Made by a program: the position numbers and the translations under genes
Shown here: positions 1 through 7,459 of the stretch, one piece after another
Layout: the number at the start of each line of letters is the position of its first letter
How positions within the stretch are numbered: position 1 is the first letter of the stretch
The notes under the pieces: model-generated
The model's database searches: none
The model's input: the letters and a program-made list of their open reading frames with translations, nothing else
Told to the model about the DNA's origin: nothing
Assembly: GCA_900763175.1 (NCBI GenBank)
Contig: CAAFJI010000086.1
Location: 1 to 23,362, forward strand
Source of the DNA: Lachnospiraceae bacterium
GTDB taxonomy: Bacteria; Bacillota; Clostridia; Lachnospirales; Lachnospiraceae
Direction: 5' to 3'
Length of the DNA: 23,362 bases

Positions 1-26
1 ATATCTTTTTTTGGGAGGAAAAGACT

Positions 27-431
27 ATGGAAAATTGTATTTTTTGCAAAATCGCCAATGGCGAAATACCTTCAGCAACTTTATATGAGGATGAGAATTT
101 CAGAGTGATTCTGGATCTTGGTCCGGCTAGTAAAGGACACGCATTAATTTTACCGAAGGCTCACGCAGCCAATATTTATGAGATTTCAGATGAAATGGCT
201 GCAAAAGCGATGATCCTGGCAAAGAAAATGGCTACGAAGCTGACAGACGCACTGAAATGTGACGGCTTCAATATTGTGCAGAACAATGGAGAGCCAGCAG
301 GCCAGACGGTATTTCATTTTCATATGCATCTGATTCCGAGATACAAAGGAGATAAGGTAGGAATTGCATGGGAACCAGGTACTTTAACTGATGAAGTGAA
401 AAATGAGATTCTGGAGAAGCTGAACAGCTGA
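27..431 (+). CDS. HIT-family (histidine triad) nucleotide-binding protein
   Basis: The 134-residue protein has the HinT-like layout. An N-terminal CxxC pair (C4, C7) is probably zinc-binding, and the C-terminal histidine triad H97-F-H99-M-H101 is followed by LIPR. Family members are small cytoplasmic nucleotide hydrolases or transferases acting on purine phosphoramidates and related nucleotides; the physiological substrate cannot be read from sequence. The start ATG has a strong GGGAGG site at about 13-18. The length fits the family. It lies 18 nt upstream of a sigma-factor gene in the same direction, so the two are probably co-transcribed. The family call is secure and the exact substrate is unknown. 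Confidence 0.93.
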   Translation: MENCIFCKIANGEIPSATLYEDENFRVILDLGPASKGHALILPKAHAANIYEISDEMAAKAMILAKKMATKLTDALKCDGFNIVQNNGEPAGQTVFHFHMHLIPRYKGDKVGIAWEPGTLTDEVKNEILEKLNS

Positions 432-449
432 TTGAAACGGGGATAAGAG

Positions 450-974
450 ATGAATAGTAGAGAATTCGATTTATTTTATGAAAAGTACTATGATATCTCA
501 GTTAAAATCGCAAGCAGAATCGTACAGAGTCGTTTTTTAGCAGAAGATGTGACGCAGGAAGTGTTTTTGTATTTTTTGAAAATCAGAGATAAACTGGACA
601 ACTCTAATGAGAGAAAATTACGTGCACTGGTATTGTTGGAGACTACAAATAAGGGAAGAGATTATCTGCGGAAGGCTTATGTGAAGCGTGAGGTAATGTT
701 TGATAATGAGGTCACTGAGCTTCAGTACAAAAGCGTTGAAAGCGCAGAGGCTGCATTACTTGGAATGGAGAAAGCCCAGTATATTACGATGGCTTTTGAA
801 AATCTCCGCAGAAAAAATCCTGTTAATTATGCTATTTTTATGAAAGTAAAAATGTATGATATTCCGACAGATGAAGTTGCACGGGAATTTGGATATACCA
901 GGAATAATGTGAATAACAGAGTTCTCAGAACCAGAAGCTGGCTGATTGAAGAAATCGCCAGACTGGAGAAATAG
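450..974 (+). CDS. RNA polymerase sigma factor, sigma-70 family, ECF-like
   Basis: The 174-residue protein has a region-2-like helix set at about residues 7-50, including the SRFLAEDVTQEVFLYF stretch typical of sigma-70 region 2. A C-terminal region-4 helix-turn-helix lies at about 118-170 (PTDEVAREFGYTRNNVNNRV). Region 3 is absent, as in ECF (group 4) sigma factors. It probably directs core RNA polymerase to a small regulon. No anti-sigma factor with a recognisable zinc-binding motif lies next to it; the upstream neighbour is the HIT protein and the downstream gene (murG) is on the other strand. The Shine-Dalgarno site (GGGGAT region) is mediocre. The regulon and inducing signal cannot be inferred. 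Confidence 0.85.
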   Translation: MNSREFDLFYEKYYDISVKIASRIVQSRFLAEDVTQEVFLYFLKIRDKLDNSNERKLRALVLLETTNKGRDYLRKAYVKREVMFDNEVTELQYKSVESAEAALLGMEKAQYITMAFENLRRKNPVNYAIFMKVKMYDIPTDEVAREFGYTRNNVNNRVLRTRSWLIEEIARLEK

Positions 975-994
975 TGATTTTAACTGATTAAAAA

Positions 995-1023
995 GCATAC
1001 CACTGTATCATACAGTGGTATGC
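995..1023 (-). terminator. Rho-independent terminator between converging sigma-factor and murG genes
   Basis: A perfect 13-bp stem (995-1007 with 1011-1023) closes a 3-nt loop. On the minus strand it is followed by a run of T (complement of 991-994 and A-rich flank), so it best serves murG. On the plus strand the downstream bases are A-rich, so termination of the sigma-factor transcript is less certain, though the hairpin is symmetric. Confidence 0.8.
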
Positions 1024-1034
1024 AAGAAAATACT

Positions 1035-2099
1035 TTATGAATGTGTACATTCTTCAATTAAAGATACAATATGCTGAATGGAATTCAGATTTTTACCTGC
1101 AGACATTGCTGTGATATATTTATCACGTTCCAGATAGAGCTTACGGATAGCGTCTAAGAGTGTCTTTTCTGTTATTTCTTCTTCCTCCAGTACTACACTG
1201 TAGCCCTGGCGCTGGAAGGAACGGGCATTTAAAATCTGGTCACCCCGGCTTGCCTTTGCAGACAGCGGAATCAAAAGGTTGGGCTTTGAAAGTGCTGCAA
1301 GTTCACAGATAGCGTTGGCACCTGCACGAGATATGACAATATCTGCAAGTGCAAATATATCCGGCAGCTGTTCCTGAACATATTCGTATTGTACATAACC
1401 TGTCATATGGATACTTTCGTCCATCTTTCCCTTACCGCAGATATGAATAACCTGGAATTCTTTCAGCAATTCCGGAAGAATTTTACGTACGTTTTCGTTT
1501 ACAGAAGCGGCACCAAGACTTCCGCCGATTACCAGCAGAACTGGTTTCCCGGAATTAAATCCACAATATGCACGAGCACGTTCTTTATCTCCATTTAGGA
1601 GCTCTTGACGAATCGGAGTTCCAGTAAGAACCGCTTTATCTGCCGGCAGACTTTTTACAGTTTCCGGGAAGTTACAGCATATTTTGGATGCTGAAGAAAG
1701 ACATAATTTATTTGCAAGACCGGGAGTCATGTCTGACTCGTGGATGATAGCGGGGATATGTCTTTTGCCTGCTGCGATTACAACAGGGACGGTCACAAAA
1801 CCACCCTTTGAGAATATCACATCTGGCTTAAGCTTTTTCATAAGCTTTTTAGCCTGGAAATAGCCTTTCAGAACACGAAATGGATCTGAAAAGTTTTTGA
1901 GATCAAAATATCGTCTTAATTTACCGGAAGCAATTCCGTAATAGGGAATCCCCAGCTCCTCGATGAGTTTTTTTTCTATACCGTCGTAGGAACCAATGTA
2001 GGAGATTTCGTAACCTTTTTCCTTTAATGCAGGAATAAGAGCAATATTTGGGGTAACATGGCCGGCAGTACCACCGCCGGTAAGGATAATACGTTTCAT
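1035..2099 (-). CDS. murG: MurG, UDP-GlcNAc : lipid I N-acetylglucosaminyltransferase
   Basis: The protein converts lipid I to lipid II at the inner face of the cytoplasmic membrane, the last cytoplasmic step of peptidoglycan precursor synthesis. The 354 residues fit MurG. The N-terminal glycine-rich loop GGGTAGH is at 8-14. The sequence FSKGGFVTVPVVIAA follows, then HESDMTPGLANKL. A C-terminal donor-binding region contains GGSLGAASVN and SRAGANAICELAAL. The start is supported by AGGAGG complementary to 2104-2109, spaced 4 nt upstream of ATG. It stands alone, away from any division/cell-wall (dcw) cluster, with its own promoter and terminator. Confidence 0.95.
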   Translation of the reverse strand: MKRIILTGGGTAGHVTPNIALIPALKEKGYEISYIGSYDGIEKKLIEELGIPYYGIASGKLRRYFDLKNFSDPFRVLKGYFQAKKLMKKLKPDVIFSKGGFVTVPVVIAAGKRHIPAIIHESDMTPGLANKLCLSSASKICCNFPETVKSLPADKAVLTGTPIRQELLNGDKERARAYCGFNSGKPVLLVIGGSLGAASVNENVRKILPELLKEFQVIHICGKGKMDESIHMTGYVQYEYVQEQLPDIFALADIVISRAGANAICELAALSKPNLLIPLSAKASRGDQILNARSFQRQGYSVVLEEEEITEKTLLDAIRKLYLERDKYITAMSAGKNLNSIQHIVSLIEECTHS

Positions 2100-2131
2100 T
2101 GGGACCTCCTGAATGATTCTTTTATCCTATA

Positions 2132-2160
2132 AATATGAACCCCTGTAGAAGAATTGTCAA
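2132..2160 (-). promoter_or_regulatory. Probable sigma-A promoter of murG
   Basis: On the minus strand a perfect TTGACA (complement of 2155-2160) is followed after 17 nt by CATATT (complement of 2132-2137, 4/6 to TATAAT). It lies about 35-60 nt upstream of the murG start. It overlaps a possible TTG start of the divergent gene, which argues for a later start of that gene. Confidence 0.6.
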
Positions 2161-2186
2161 GAAAAGAAAATAATATGGAGAAAAAA

Positions 2187-2708
2187 ATGAGCAGAAAAAT
2201 TAAGGAAGAAGAACTGGATAAATTGCTGGAAGAAGAACTAATAAGGGAAGCTGACATGATAGAAAAAAGCCTTCTGACAGATGGAGACGAGGAGTTCTCT
2301 GTATCAAAAGAGGATATCAGCCGCTCCTATAGCCGTTTACTGAAGCGTGCAAAGGCAGAAGGAATTCTTACCGAAGAAACAGGATCACAGACAGCAGAGA
2401 TAGTGAAATTTCCGGGAAATCGTGGAAAATCGGAAACATCTGTTGATGAAAATGCTCTGGAAACAGAGAAATTAGAATGTGAGACTGAAGATGAAATGAT
2501 GTTTGATGAAATCATGCAGTCATTCGGATATTTTGAATCAGAGAAGAAGCGCTCCTGGAGTTTTCTTGGAAAAGCAGCTGGATTCATATTACTTTTTGCA
2601 CTTAGTATCCTGGCAGGAAGTATGGCAGGGAAGGCAAGCAGAAAAAATTTTGTTTCAACAATAGAATATGTTATGAGCAGTGAAACCGGCATGGTGTTCG
2701 CAAAGTAA
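2187..2708 (+). CDS. Single-pass membrane protein of unknown function
   Basis: I do not recognise the family. From the ATG at 2187 the protein has 173 residues. A very acidic and lysine-rich helical N-terminal part covers about 1-60 and a low-complexity acidic linker about 70-110. One hydrophobic segment lies at about 126-147 (ILLFALSILAG), followed by a ~25-residue tail. The layout (cytoplasmic N-terminal domain, one membrane span, short outside tail) would suit a membrane-tethered regulator, but no anti-sigma motif is visible. The start at 2187 has GGAG six bases upstream. In-frame alternatives are ATG 2175 and TTG 2154, the latter inside the murG promoter. The next gene starts 58 nt downstream on the same strand. 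Confidence 0.65.
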   Translation: MSRKIKEEELDKLLEEELIREADMIEKSLLTDGDEEFSVSKEDISRSYSRLLKRAKAEGILTEETGSQTAEIVKFPGNRGKSETSVDENALETEKLECETEDEMMFDEIMQSFGYFESEKKRSWSFLGKAAGFILLFALSILAGSMAGKASRKNFVSTIEYVMSSETGMVFAK

Positions 2709-2766
2709 AGAAGGATAGAGCACAGCCAGAACGTTTGGTCATATCTGGGTAAAAGGGGGAATCTGT

Positions 2767-4383
2767 ATGAAGATCACTTTTATTGGAGCAACACATGAGG
2801 TTACAGGAAGCTGTTATTATATTGAAGCAGCTGGCAAGAAATTCTTGGTTGACTGTGGAATGGAACAGGGACCAAACTATTATGAAAATGTGGATATTCC
2901 TGTGCAGGCAGGAGAATTGGATTTTGTACTTCTGACTCATGCCCATATGGATCATTCCGGAAATCTTCCGGCAATTTATGCAAAGGGTTTCCAGGGACCT
3001 ATTTATGCGACAGAAGCAACTTGTAATCTTTGCGACATCATGTTGCGTGACAGTGCACATATCCAGATGTTCGAGGCTGAATGGCGTAACCGTAAGGGAA
3101 GGCGACAGGGAAAACCAGAGTTCGTTCCTGCGTATACTATGGAAGATGCCATGGGAGTGATACGCAATTTTGTTGGATGTCCTTACGAAAAAGAGGTTAT
3201 TCTGGGAGATGGACTGCAGGCTAAATTTGTGGATGCAGGTCATCTTCTTGGTTCCAGCAGTATAGAAGTAAAGATAACAGAAGGTGGTGTTGAGAAAACT
3301 ATTGTTTTTTCAGGTGATATTGGAAATATTAATCAGCCTCTGATCAAGGATCCAAAGTATTTCAAAAAGGCAGATTACGTTGTGATGGAGTCAACATATG
3401 GGGACAGAAGTCATGGCGAAAGACCGGATTATGTGCGGCTTCTTGCTGATATTATTCAGGAAACTTTTGACAGAGGCGGAAATTTGGTCATTCCTTCTTT
3501 TGCAGTGGGAAGAACTCAGGAAATGCTTTATTTTATCAGACAGATAAAGGCAGAGCGGTTGATTTATGGTCATGATAATTTCAAGGTTTTTGTAGACAGC
3601 CCCCTTGCCAATGAAGCTACCAATATCTTTGGAATGCATAAGTATGATTGCTTTGACGATGAGGCTCTGGAACTTATCCGCAAAGGTATTAATCCGCTTA
3701 CATTTCCTGGACTGAAAATTTCCGTTACTGCTGATGATTCCAAGGCAATTAATTTTGATGATGACTGTAAAGTAATCATTTCTGCTAGTGGAATGTGTGA
3801 TGCTGGCCGAATCAAGCATCATTTAAAACATAATCTGTGGCGTGAAGATAGTACGATTCTTTTCGTAGGCTATCAGGCAGAGGGAACAGTAGGACGTGCA
3901 CTTCTTGAAGGTGCACAGGAAGTGAAGCTTTTTGGAGAACCAGTCTGCGTTGCTGCAAAAATCTGTCGTATGCCGGGAATCAGTGGCCATGCAGATGTAA
4001 ACGGATTGATAGACTGGATCAATGCATTTGAGAAGAAGCCTCAGAAAGTATTTGTGACACATGGAGAAGATAGTGTAACAGAATTATTTGCGGCCAGACT
4101 GCGAGACGAACTGGGATATGATACTTATGCTCCGTTTAGTGGAACCGTATTTGATCTTGCAAAGGACCAGTTCATTTATGAGGCAGAAGGAATCAGGATC
4201 CAGAAGGCTCCGATTACACAGAAAGCTTCCAAAGCTGCCAGGGCATACGAGAAGCTTCTTGCCCTTGGTCACAGACTTCTGTCGGTCATCCGCAAAAATG
4301 AGGGATGTCCCAATAAAGATCTGGAGAAATTCTCCAGGGAAATACAGTCTTTGTGTGATAAATGGGACAGGACTGATATTTAA
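2767..4383 (+). CDS. MBL-fold / beta-CASP RNA-processing metallo-hydrolase
   Basis: The 538-residue protein is a metallo-beta-lactamase-fold hydrolase of the CPSF73/Ysh1-like beta-CASP group, whose members are zinc-dependent endo- or exoribonucleases. Metal motif HAHMDH is at 58-63. The AGHLLGS motif supplies another ligand and FSGDIGN the bridging aspartate. Beta-CASP motif A (VVMESTYGDRSH), motif B with a histidine pair (SGMCDAGRIKHHL) and motif C (GISGHADVNGL) follow. An RMMBL-type segment (VFVTHGEDSVTELFA) comes next. The last ~65 residues are a helical extension. All the expected ligands appear present, so it should be active. GGGGGA lies six bases before the ATG. The RNA substrate is unknown; it is distinct from RNase J in layout. 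Confidence 0.9.
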   Translation: MKITFIGATHEVTGSCYYIEAAGKKFLVDCGMEQGPNYYENVDIPVQAGELDFVLLTHAHMDHSGNLPAIYAKGFQGPIYATEATCNLCDIMLRDSAHIQMFEAEWRNRKGRRQGKPEFVPAYTMEDAMGVIRNFVGCPYEKEVILGDGLQAKFVDAGHLLGSSSIEVKITEGGVEKTIVFSGDIGNINQPLIKDPKYFKKADYVVMESTYGDRSHGERPDYVRLLADIIQETFDRGGNLVIPSFAVGRTQEMLYFIRQIKAERLIYGHDNFKVFVDSPLANEATNIFGMHKYDCFDDEALELIRKGINPLTFPGLKISVTADDSKAINFDDDCKVIISASGMCDAGRIKHHLKHNLWREDSTILFVGYQAEGTVGRALLEGAQEVKLFGEPVCVAAKICRMPGISGHADVNGLIDWINAFEKKPQKVFVTHGEDSVTELFAARLRDELGYDTYAPFSGTVFDLAKDQFIYEAEGIRIQKAPITQKASKAARAYEKLLALGHRLLSVIRKNEGCPNKDLEKFSREIQSLCDKWDRTDI

Positions 4384-4400
4384 CCGAGAAAACATAGAAA

Positions 4401-4425
4401 ACAGCCCCGGGAAAGCCGGGGCTGT
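4401..4425. terminator. Bidirectional terminator between the beta-CASP hydrolase and TSCPD genes
   Basis: A GC-rich perfect 10-bp stem (ACAGCCCCGG with CCGGGGCTGT) closes a 5-nt loop. It lies 17 nt after the plus-strand stop and 18 nt after the minus-strand stop. T-rich bases follow on both strands, more convincingly on the minus strand. Confidence 0.85.
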
Positions 4426-4443
4426 AATTTCCATCTCGGAAGC

Positions 4444-4686
4444 CTATGAAAGTGCTTCCTTTAATGCTGTTGCAAGCTGATCTGGACATGAAGTTGGTCT
4501 GCGGCCACACTGGATGCCCTCCAGACGGGCAATTACCTCTTTGGCAGGCATACCTTCCACAAGTTTAGCTACGCCCTGGGTATTTCCAGAACAGCCACCG
4601 ATAAATTTTACATTGTGAACCTTCTGTTCATCATCAAGTTCGTATTGAATTGCCATAGAGCAAACGCCCTTTGTCTTGTATTCCAT
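4444..4686 (-). CDS. TSCPD domain-containing protein (TIGR03905-like)
   Basis: The 80-residue protein carries the signature TSCPD at 65-69 in RRPTSCPDQLA, preceded by GGCSGNTQG. Cysteines C9, C32, C60 and C67 may bind a metal. The same domain occurs at the C-terminus of some class II ribonucleotide reductases; free-standing versions are common in Clostridia and their role is not established. GGAGG lies eight bases before the start ATG. It is a one-gene unit with its own extended -10 promoter and a shared terminator. Confidence 0.88.
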   Translation of the reverse strand: MEYKTKGVCSMAIQYELDDEQKVHNVKFIGGCSGNTQGVAKLVEGMPAKEVIARLEGIQCGRRPTSCPDQLATALKEALS

Positions 4687-4723
4687 AATTTTTCCTCCAA
4701 AAAAATCTTTTTCATCTTTCTCT

Positions 4724-4752
4724 ATTATAGCAGAATATAATATAACTTTCCA
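4724..4752 (-). promoter_or_regulatory. Extended -10 promoter of the TSCPD gene
   Basis: On the minus strand TGCTATAAT (complement of 4724-4732) is a full extended -10. The base group 17 nt upstream of the hexamer, TGGAAA (complement of 4747-4752), matches the -35 consensus at 4/6. It lies about 40 nt upstream of the TSCPD start. Confidence 0.6.
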
Positions 4753-4765
4753 TGCTAAATTTGAG

Positions 4766-4794
4766 TTGGATATATGGTGAACTTTTGGTATAAT
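4766..4794 (+). promoter_or_regulatory. Extended -10 promoter upstream of mtnN
   Basis: TGGTATAAT (4786-4794) is an extended -10 with a perfect TATAAT. TTGGAT at 4766-4771 is a weak -35 at 17-nt spacing. It is more than 200 nt from the mtnN start, so the transcript would carry the whole of repeat copy A in its 5' leader. The 325-nt gap 4687-5011 therefore holds the TSCPD promoter, this promoter, the repeat, and the mtnN ribosome binding site. Confidence 0.6.
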
Positions 4795-4828
4795 ACCAGG
4801 TGGAGTCTAAAAGTTTTTTAAACAGATC

Positions 4829-4993
4829 CTAGAGCCTGTTTGAAAAGGCATTCCTGCAATCTGTATGCACCATTTTGCGGAACTTTTGTCCCGAATCCGG
4901 TTGCCGTAGCCAGCTACGACTGCCTCATCCGGATAAAAGTCCCACAAACTGTGACGCACATCTTGCAGAAAGCATTTTCCAAACACGCTCTAG
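4829..4993 (+). repeat. MITE-like palindromic repeat, copy A
   Basis: A 165-bp element runs from CTAGAGCCTGTTTGAAAA to the inverted TTTTCCAAACACGCTCTAG. The two arms pair imperfectly along almost their full length around the centre CGTAGC-CA-GCTACG (about 4904-4919). Copies B and C in this window share it; 37 nt (4940-4976) are identical to 13302-13338 in copy B. The terminal TA on both ends suggests a TA target-site duplication. It has no coding capacity of its own. It sits between the mtnN promoter and ribosome binding site. Confidence 0.88.
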
Positions 4994-5011
4994 ATATAGA
5001 GGAGAATAAAA

Positions 5012-5710
5012 ATGAAAAGTATTGGTATTATCGGTGCAATGGAAGAAGAGGTTTCCATTTTAAAGGAAAAAATGGAAGATGTACGAATTATAAAAAAAGC
5101 CTCCATGGATTTCTATGAAGGTCAGCTGGCAGGAAAAAAGGTAATCGTAGTACGTTCTGGAATCGGAAAGGTGAATGCCGGAATTTGTGCACAGATCCTT
5201 GCAGATATGTTTTCTGTTGAGGCAATCATCAATACCGGAATTGCCGGAAGCTTAAACAAGGACATTAATATTGGAGATATTGTAGTATCCACAGATGTTG
5301 TGCAGCATGATATGGACGCAAGAGGTTTTGGATATAAAAAGGGACAGATTCCTCAGATGCCCGTATTCTTTTTCAATGCAGATGAAAGCTTGAGAAAGCT
5401 CGCAGCCAGGGTATGCCATGAAGTAAATCCGGATATCCAGGTATTTGAGGGAAGAATTGCTTCTGGAGATCAGTTTGTCTGTGACCAGAAAGTAAAAGAT
5501 AATATTGTGTCCGAATTTTCAGCATATGCTACAGAAATGGAAGGTGCAGCCATTGGACAGGCAGCCTATTTAAATGAAATCCCGTTTTTGGTTATCCGTG
5601 CCATTTCTGATAAGGCAGATGGAAGTGCACAGATGGATTATAGCGCCTTTGAAAAGGGTGCAATCGAGCATAGTGTAAAACTTACACTGAAAATGCTGGA
5701 AGAAATGTAA
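5012..5710 (+). CDS. mtnN: 5'-methylthioadenosine/S-adenosylhomocysteine nucleosidase
   Basis: The enzyme cleaves the glycosidic bond of methylthioadenosine and S-adenosylhomocysteine, releasing adenine. This relieves product inhibition of SAM-dependent methyltransferases. The 232 residues match the family length. The N-terminal GIIGAMEEEV includes catalytic-site Glu12. NTGIAGSL is at 74-81. The purine/ribose-site MEG is at 176-178 (Glu177), and the general acid Asp200 is in AISDKAD. All the key residues are present. GAGGAG lies about eight bases before the ATG. It heads a run of co-directional genes that includes a SAM-dependent methyltransferase, a plausible functional link. Confidence 0.95.
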   Translation: MKSIGIIGAMEEEVSILKEKMEDVRIIKKASMDFYEGQLAGKKVIVVRSGIGKVNAGICAQILADMFSVEAIINTGIAGSLNKDINIGDIVVSTDVVQHDMDARGFGYKKGQIPQMPVFFFNADESLRKLAARVCHEVNPDIQVFEGRIASGDQFVCDQKVKDNIVSEFSAYATEMEGAAIGQAAYLNEIPFLVIRAISDKADGSAQMDYSAFEKGAIEHSVKLTLKMLEEM

Positions 5711-5812
5711 TTTCAGAAACTGCAGAAATGCTTTGTCATTCTGGAATATTAGCACAGGGAATGGTGTTTGCATATACTGACATTGAAACAGAAAAGGAAT
5801 CTGAATGTGGTT

Positions 5813-6181
5813 ATGACATATAAAGATTTTTATCCCTTTTATGTCGGTTATGGGAATCCGCTGCTTTATAGAGAAGAAAAAGAGCAGGAAGAGGAATTTT
5901 CCCTGATGAAATCCTATTATCCCAAAATGGCGAAAAAGATACAGGAGAAAGTGGAAGAAGAATGTGACCTCCTGGATTATGAGGGCAGCAGGCTTTATGA
6001 TGAATATCCGGACAGATATATGTTATATCATCTGGGAAGGAAAATCATAGATTCCATAAGCCCTCAGGTAAATATAGAGTCAATGCCCGACGGCCTTCTG
6101 GAGGATCTGGTGCAGGTTATGCTTTTTCATGAGGTTTCCAGAAGACGCTGCAGAAGGCGTAGATGTCGAGGCTGGTATTAG
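5813..6181 (+). CDS. Hypothetical protein with Arg/Cys-rich C-terminus
   Basis: I do not recognise a named family. The 122-residue protein starts MTYKDFYPFYVGYGNPLLY, continues through a Glu-rich helical stretch and an aromatic YDEYPDRYMLYHLGRKI segment, and ends in an unusual basic tail, RRRCRRRRCRGWY. No signal peptide or membrane segment is visible. The ATG at 5813 is the conservative start. A GTG at 5807 has a better-placed AAAGGA eight bases upstream and would add two residues. It lies about 100 nt after mtnN and about 60 nt before the methyltransferase, and is probably part of the same transcript. Confidence 0.7.
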   Translation: MTYKDFYPFYVGYGNPLLYREEKEQEEEFSLMKSYYPKMAKKIQEKVEEECDLLDYEGSRLYDEYPDRYMLYHLGRKIIDSISPQVNIESMPDGLLEDLVQVMLFHEVSRRRCRRRRCRGWY

Positions 6182-6240
6182 AGCTTGCTTCCAAATTGAA
6201 AATGATTTTTGGAACATGCTTTAGAAAGTTGTGTAGAAAA

Positions 6241-7449
6241 ATGAAAACAATAGATGAATTTTTGCAGGAACTGATAAATGAGCAGCTAGAACAGGGGATT
6301 TTAAGTGGAAACAGAGGAGAAGGACCTTCTAAGGTGAAAATACGGCCTGTTCTGATAAAAGGGCAGGTAGTTTATCAGGCTACAGAAACATCCGGGACAA
6401 AGGTGTTTCACCAAAACTATTCCCTTAAGGAACTGATTCCATATCTGAAACGAAGTTTGCAAAATGGTTTCTCACAGTTCCAGGTGAGTGGCCAGCTGCT
6501 TGATGGGACTGTATTAGTGAGTAAAAAAGGAAAAGCCACCATTAAGACGAAACGCCATTCCAGCAGCACTGTCTCTGCCAGAGCAGCTGGGAGAGGCGAA
6601 AATACAGAGCAAAATGACAGAAAAAAAATCTTAGCCCATAATCGTGTAAAAAAATATATTTTGCAGGAAAATATTCCGGTTCCATTTCTGGTTGACCTTG
6701 GTGTAATGACAAAAGAGGGGAAAATTATTACTCAGAAGTATGATAAATTCCGACAGATCAACCGTTTTCTGGAATTTATCCAGGATATCCTTCCAAAACT
6801 GGAACAGGAACATGAAGTAACGATTCTTGATTTTGGCTGTGGAAAGTCGTATCTTACATTTGCAATCTATTATTATTTGAGAGAGCTGAAGGGTTACGAT
6901 GTAAATATAATAGGCCTGGATCTGAAAACAGATGTGATTGAAAAATGTAATCATCTTGCAAAAAAATATGGCTATGAAAAACTGCATTTTTATCAGGGAG
7001 ATATTGCAGATTATGAGGGTGTTTCTTCCGTAGATATGGTTGTGACTCTTCATGCCTGTGATACAGCCACTGATTATGCGCTGGCAAAAGCCGTAGAGTG
7101 GGAAGCAAAAGTTATTTTATCAGTTCCCTGCTGTCAGCACGAATTAAATAAGCAGATCCAGAATGATGTTCTGGAGCCTGTTCTTAAATATGGGATTTTG
7201 AAAGAACGTATGTCTGCTTTACTGACAGATGGAATCAGGGCGAATTTCCTGGAGGCTATGGGGTACGAAACCCAGATCCTGGAATTCATTGATATGGAAC
7301 ACACGCCAAAGAACCTTCTGATAAGAGCTGTAAAAAACGGAAAAAAGAAAGATTTGAATCATACAAAAGGTCTTATGGATGCGCTTCATGTGCAGCCGAC
7401 ATTGGAAAGACTTCTGTACCCACAGGGGGAGGTACACCAGGAAAATTAG
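6241..7449 (+). CDS. Class I SAM-dependent methyltransferase (Methyltransf_32-like)
   Basis: The 402-residue protein has an N-terminal region of about 120 residues (RPVLIKGQVVYQ, KVFHQNYSLKELIPYL) and a basic linker at about 100-125. A Rossmann methyltransferase domain follows: SAM-binding motif I DFGCGKSYL starts at residue 197, an acidic GLDLK follows motif I, and HACDTATD comes later. SVPCCQHEL at 294-302 is a hallmark shared with the METTL25/RRNAD1 group. The substrate is unknown; RNA is a reasonable guess from the basic linker. The frame is open back to 6163, where an ATG would overlap the previous gene. I prefer 6241 because the natural-looking domain starts at MKTIDEFLQ, though its ribosome site is weak. 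Confidence 0.85.
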   Translation: MKTIDEFLQELINEQLEQGILSGNRGEGPSKVKIRPVLIKGQVVYQATETSGTKVFHQNYSLKELIPYLKRSLQNGFSQFQVSGQLLDGTVLVSKKGKATIKTKRHSSSTVSARAAGRGENTEQNDRKKILAHNRVKKYILQENIPVPFLVDLGVMTKEGKIITQKYDKFRQINRFLEFIQDILPKLEQEHEVTILDFGCGKSYLTFAIYYYLRELKGYDVNIIGLDLKTDVIEKCNHLAKKYGYEKLHFYQGDIADYEGVSSVDMVVTLHACDTATDYALAKAVEWEAKVILSVPCCQHELNKQIQNDVLEPVLKYGILKERMSALLTDGIRANFLEAMGYETQILEFIDMEHTPKNLLIRAVKNGKKKDLNHTKGLMDALHVQPTLERLLYPQGEVHQEN

Positions 7450-7459
7450 AGGAGAAAAG

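Noticed and set aside
4840..5118. Open frame spanning repeat copy A
   Set aside because: It runs through a palindromic non-coding repeat into mtnN in the wrong frame; no domain and no conserved start.
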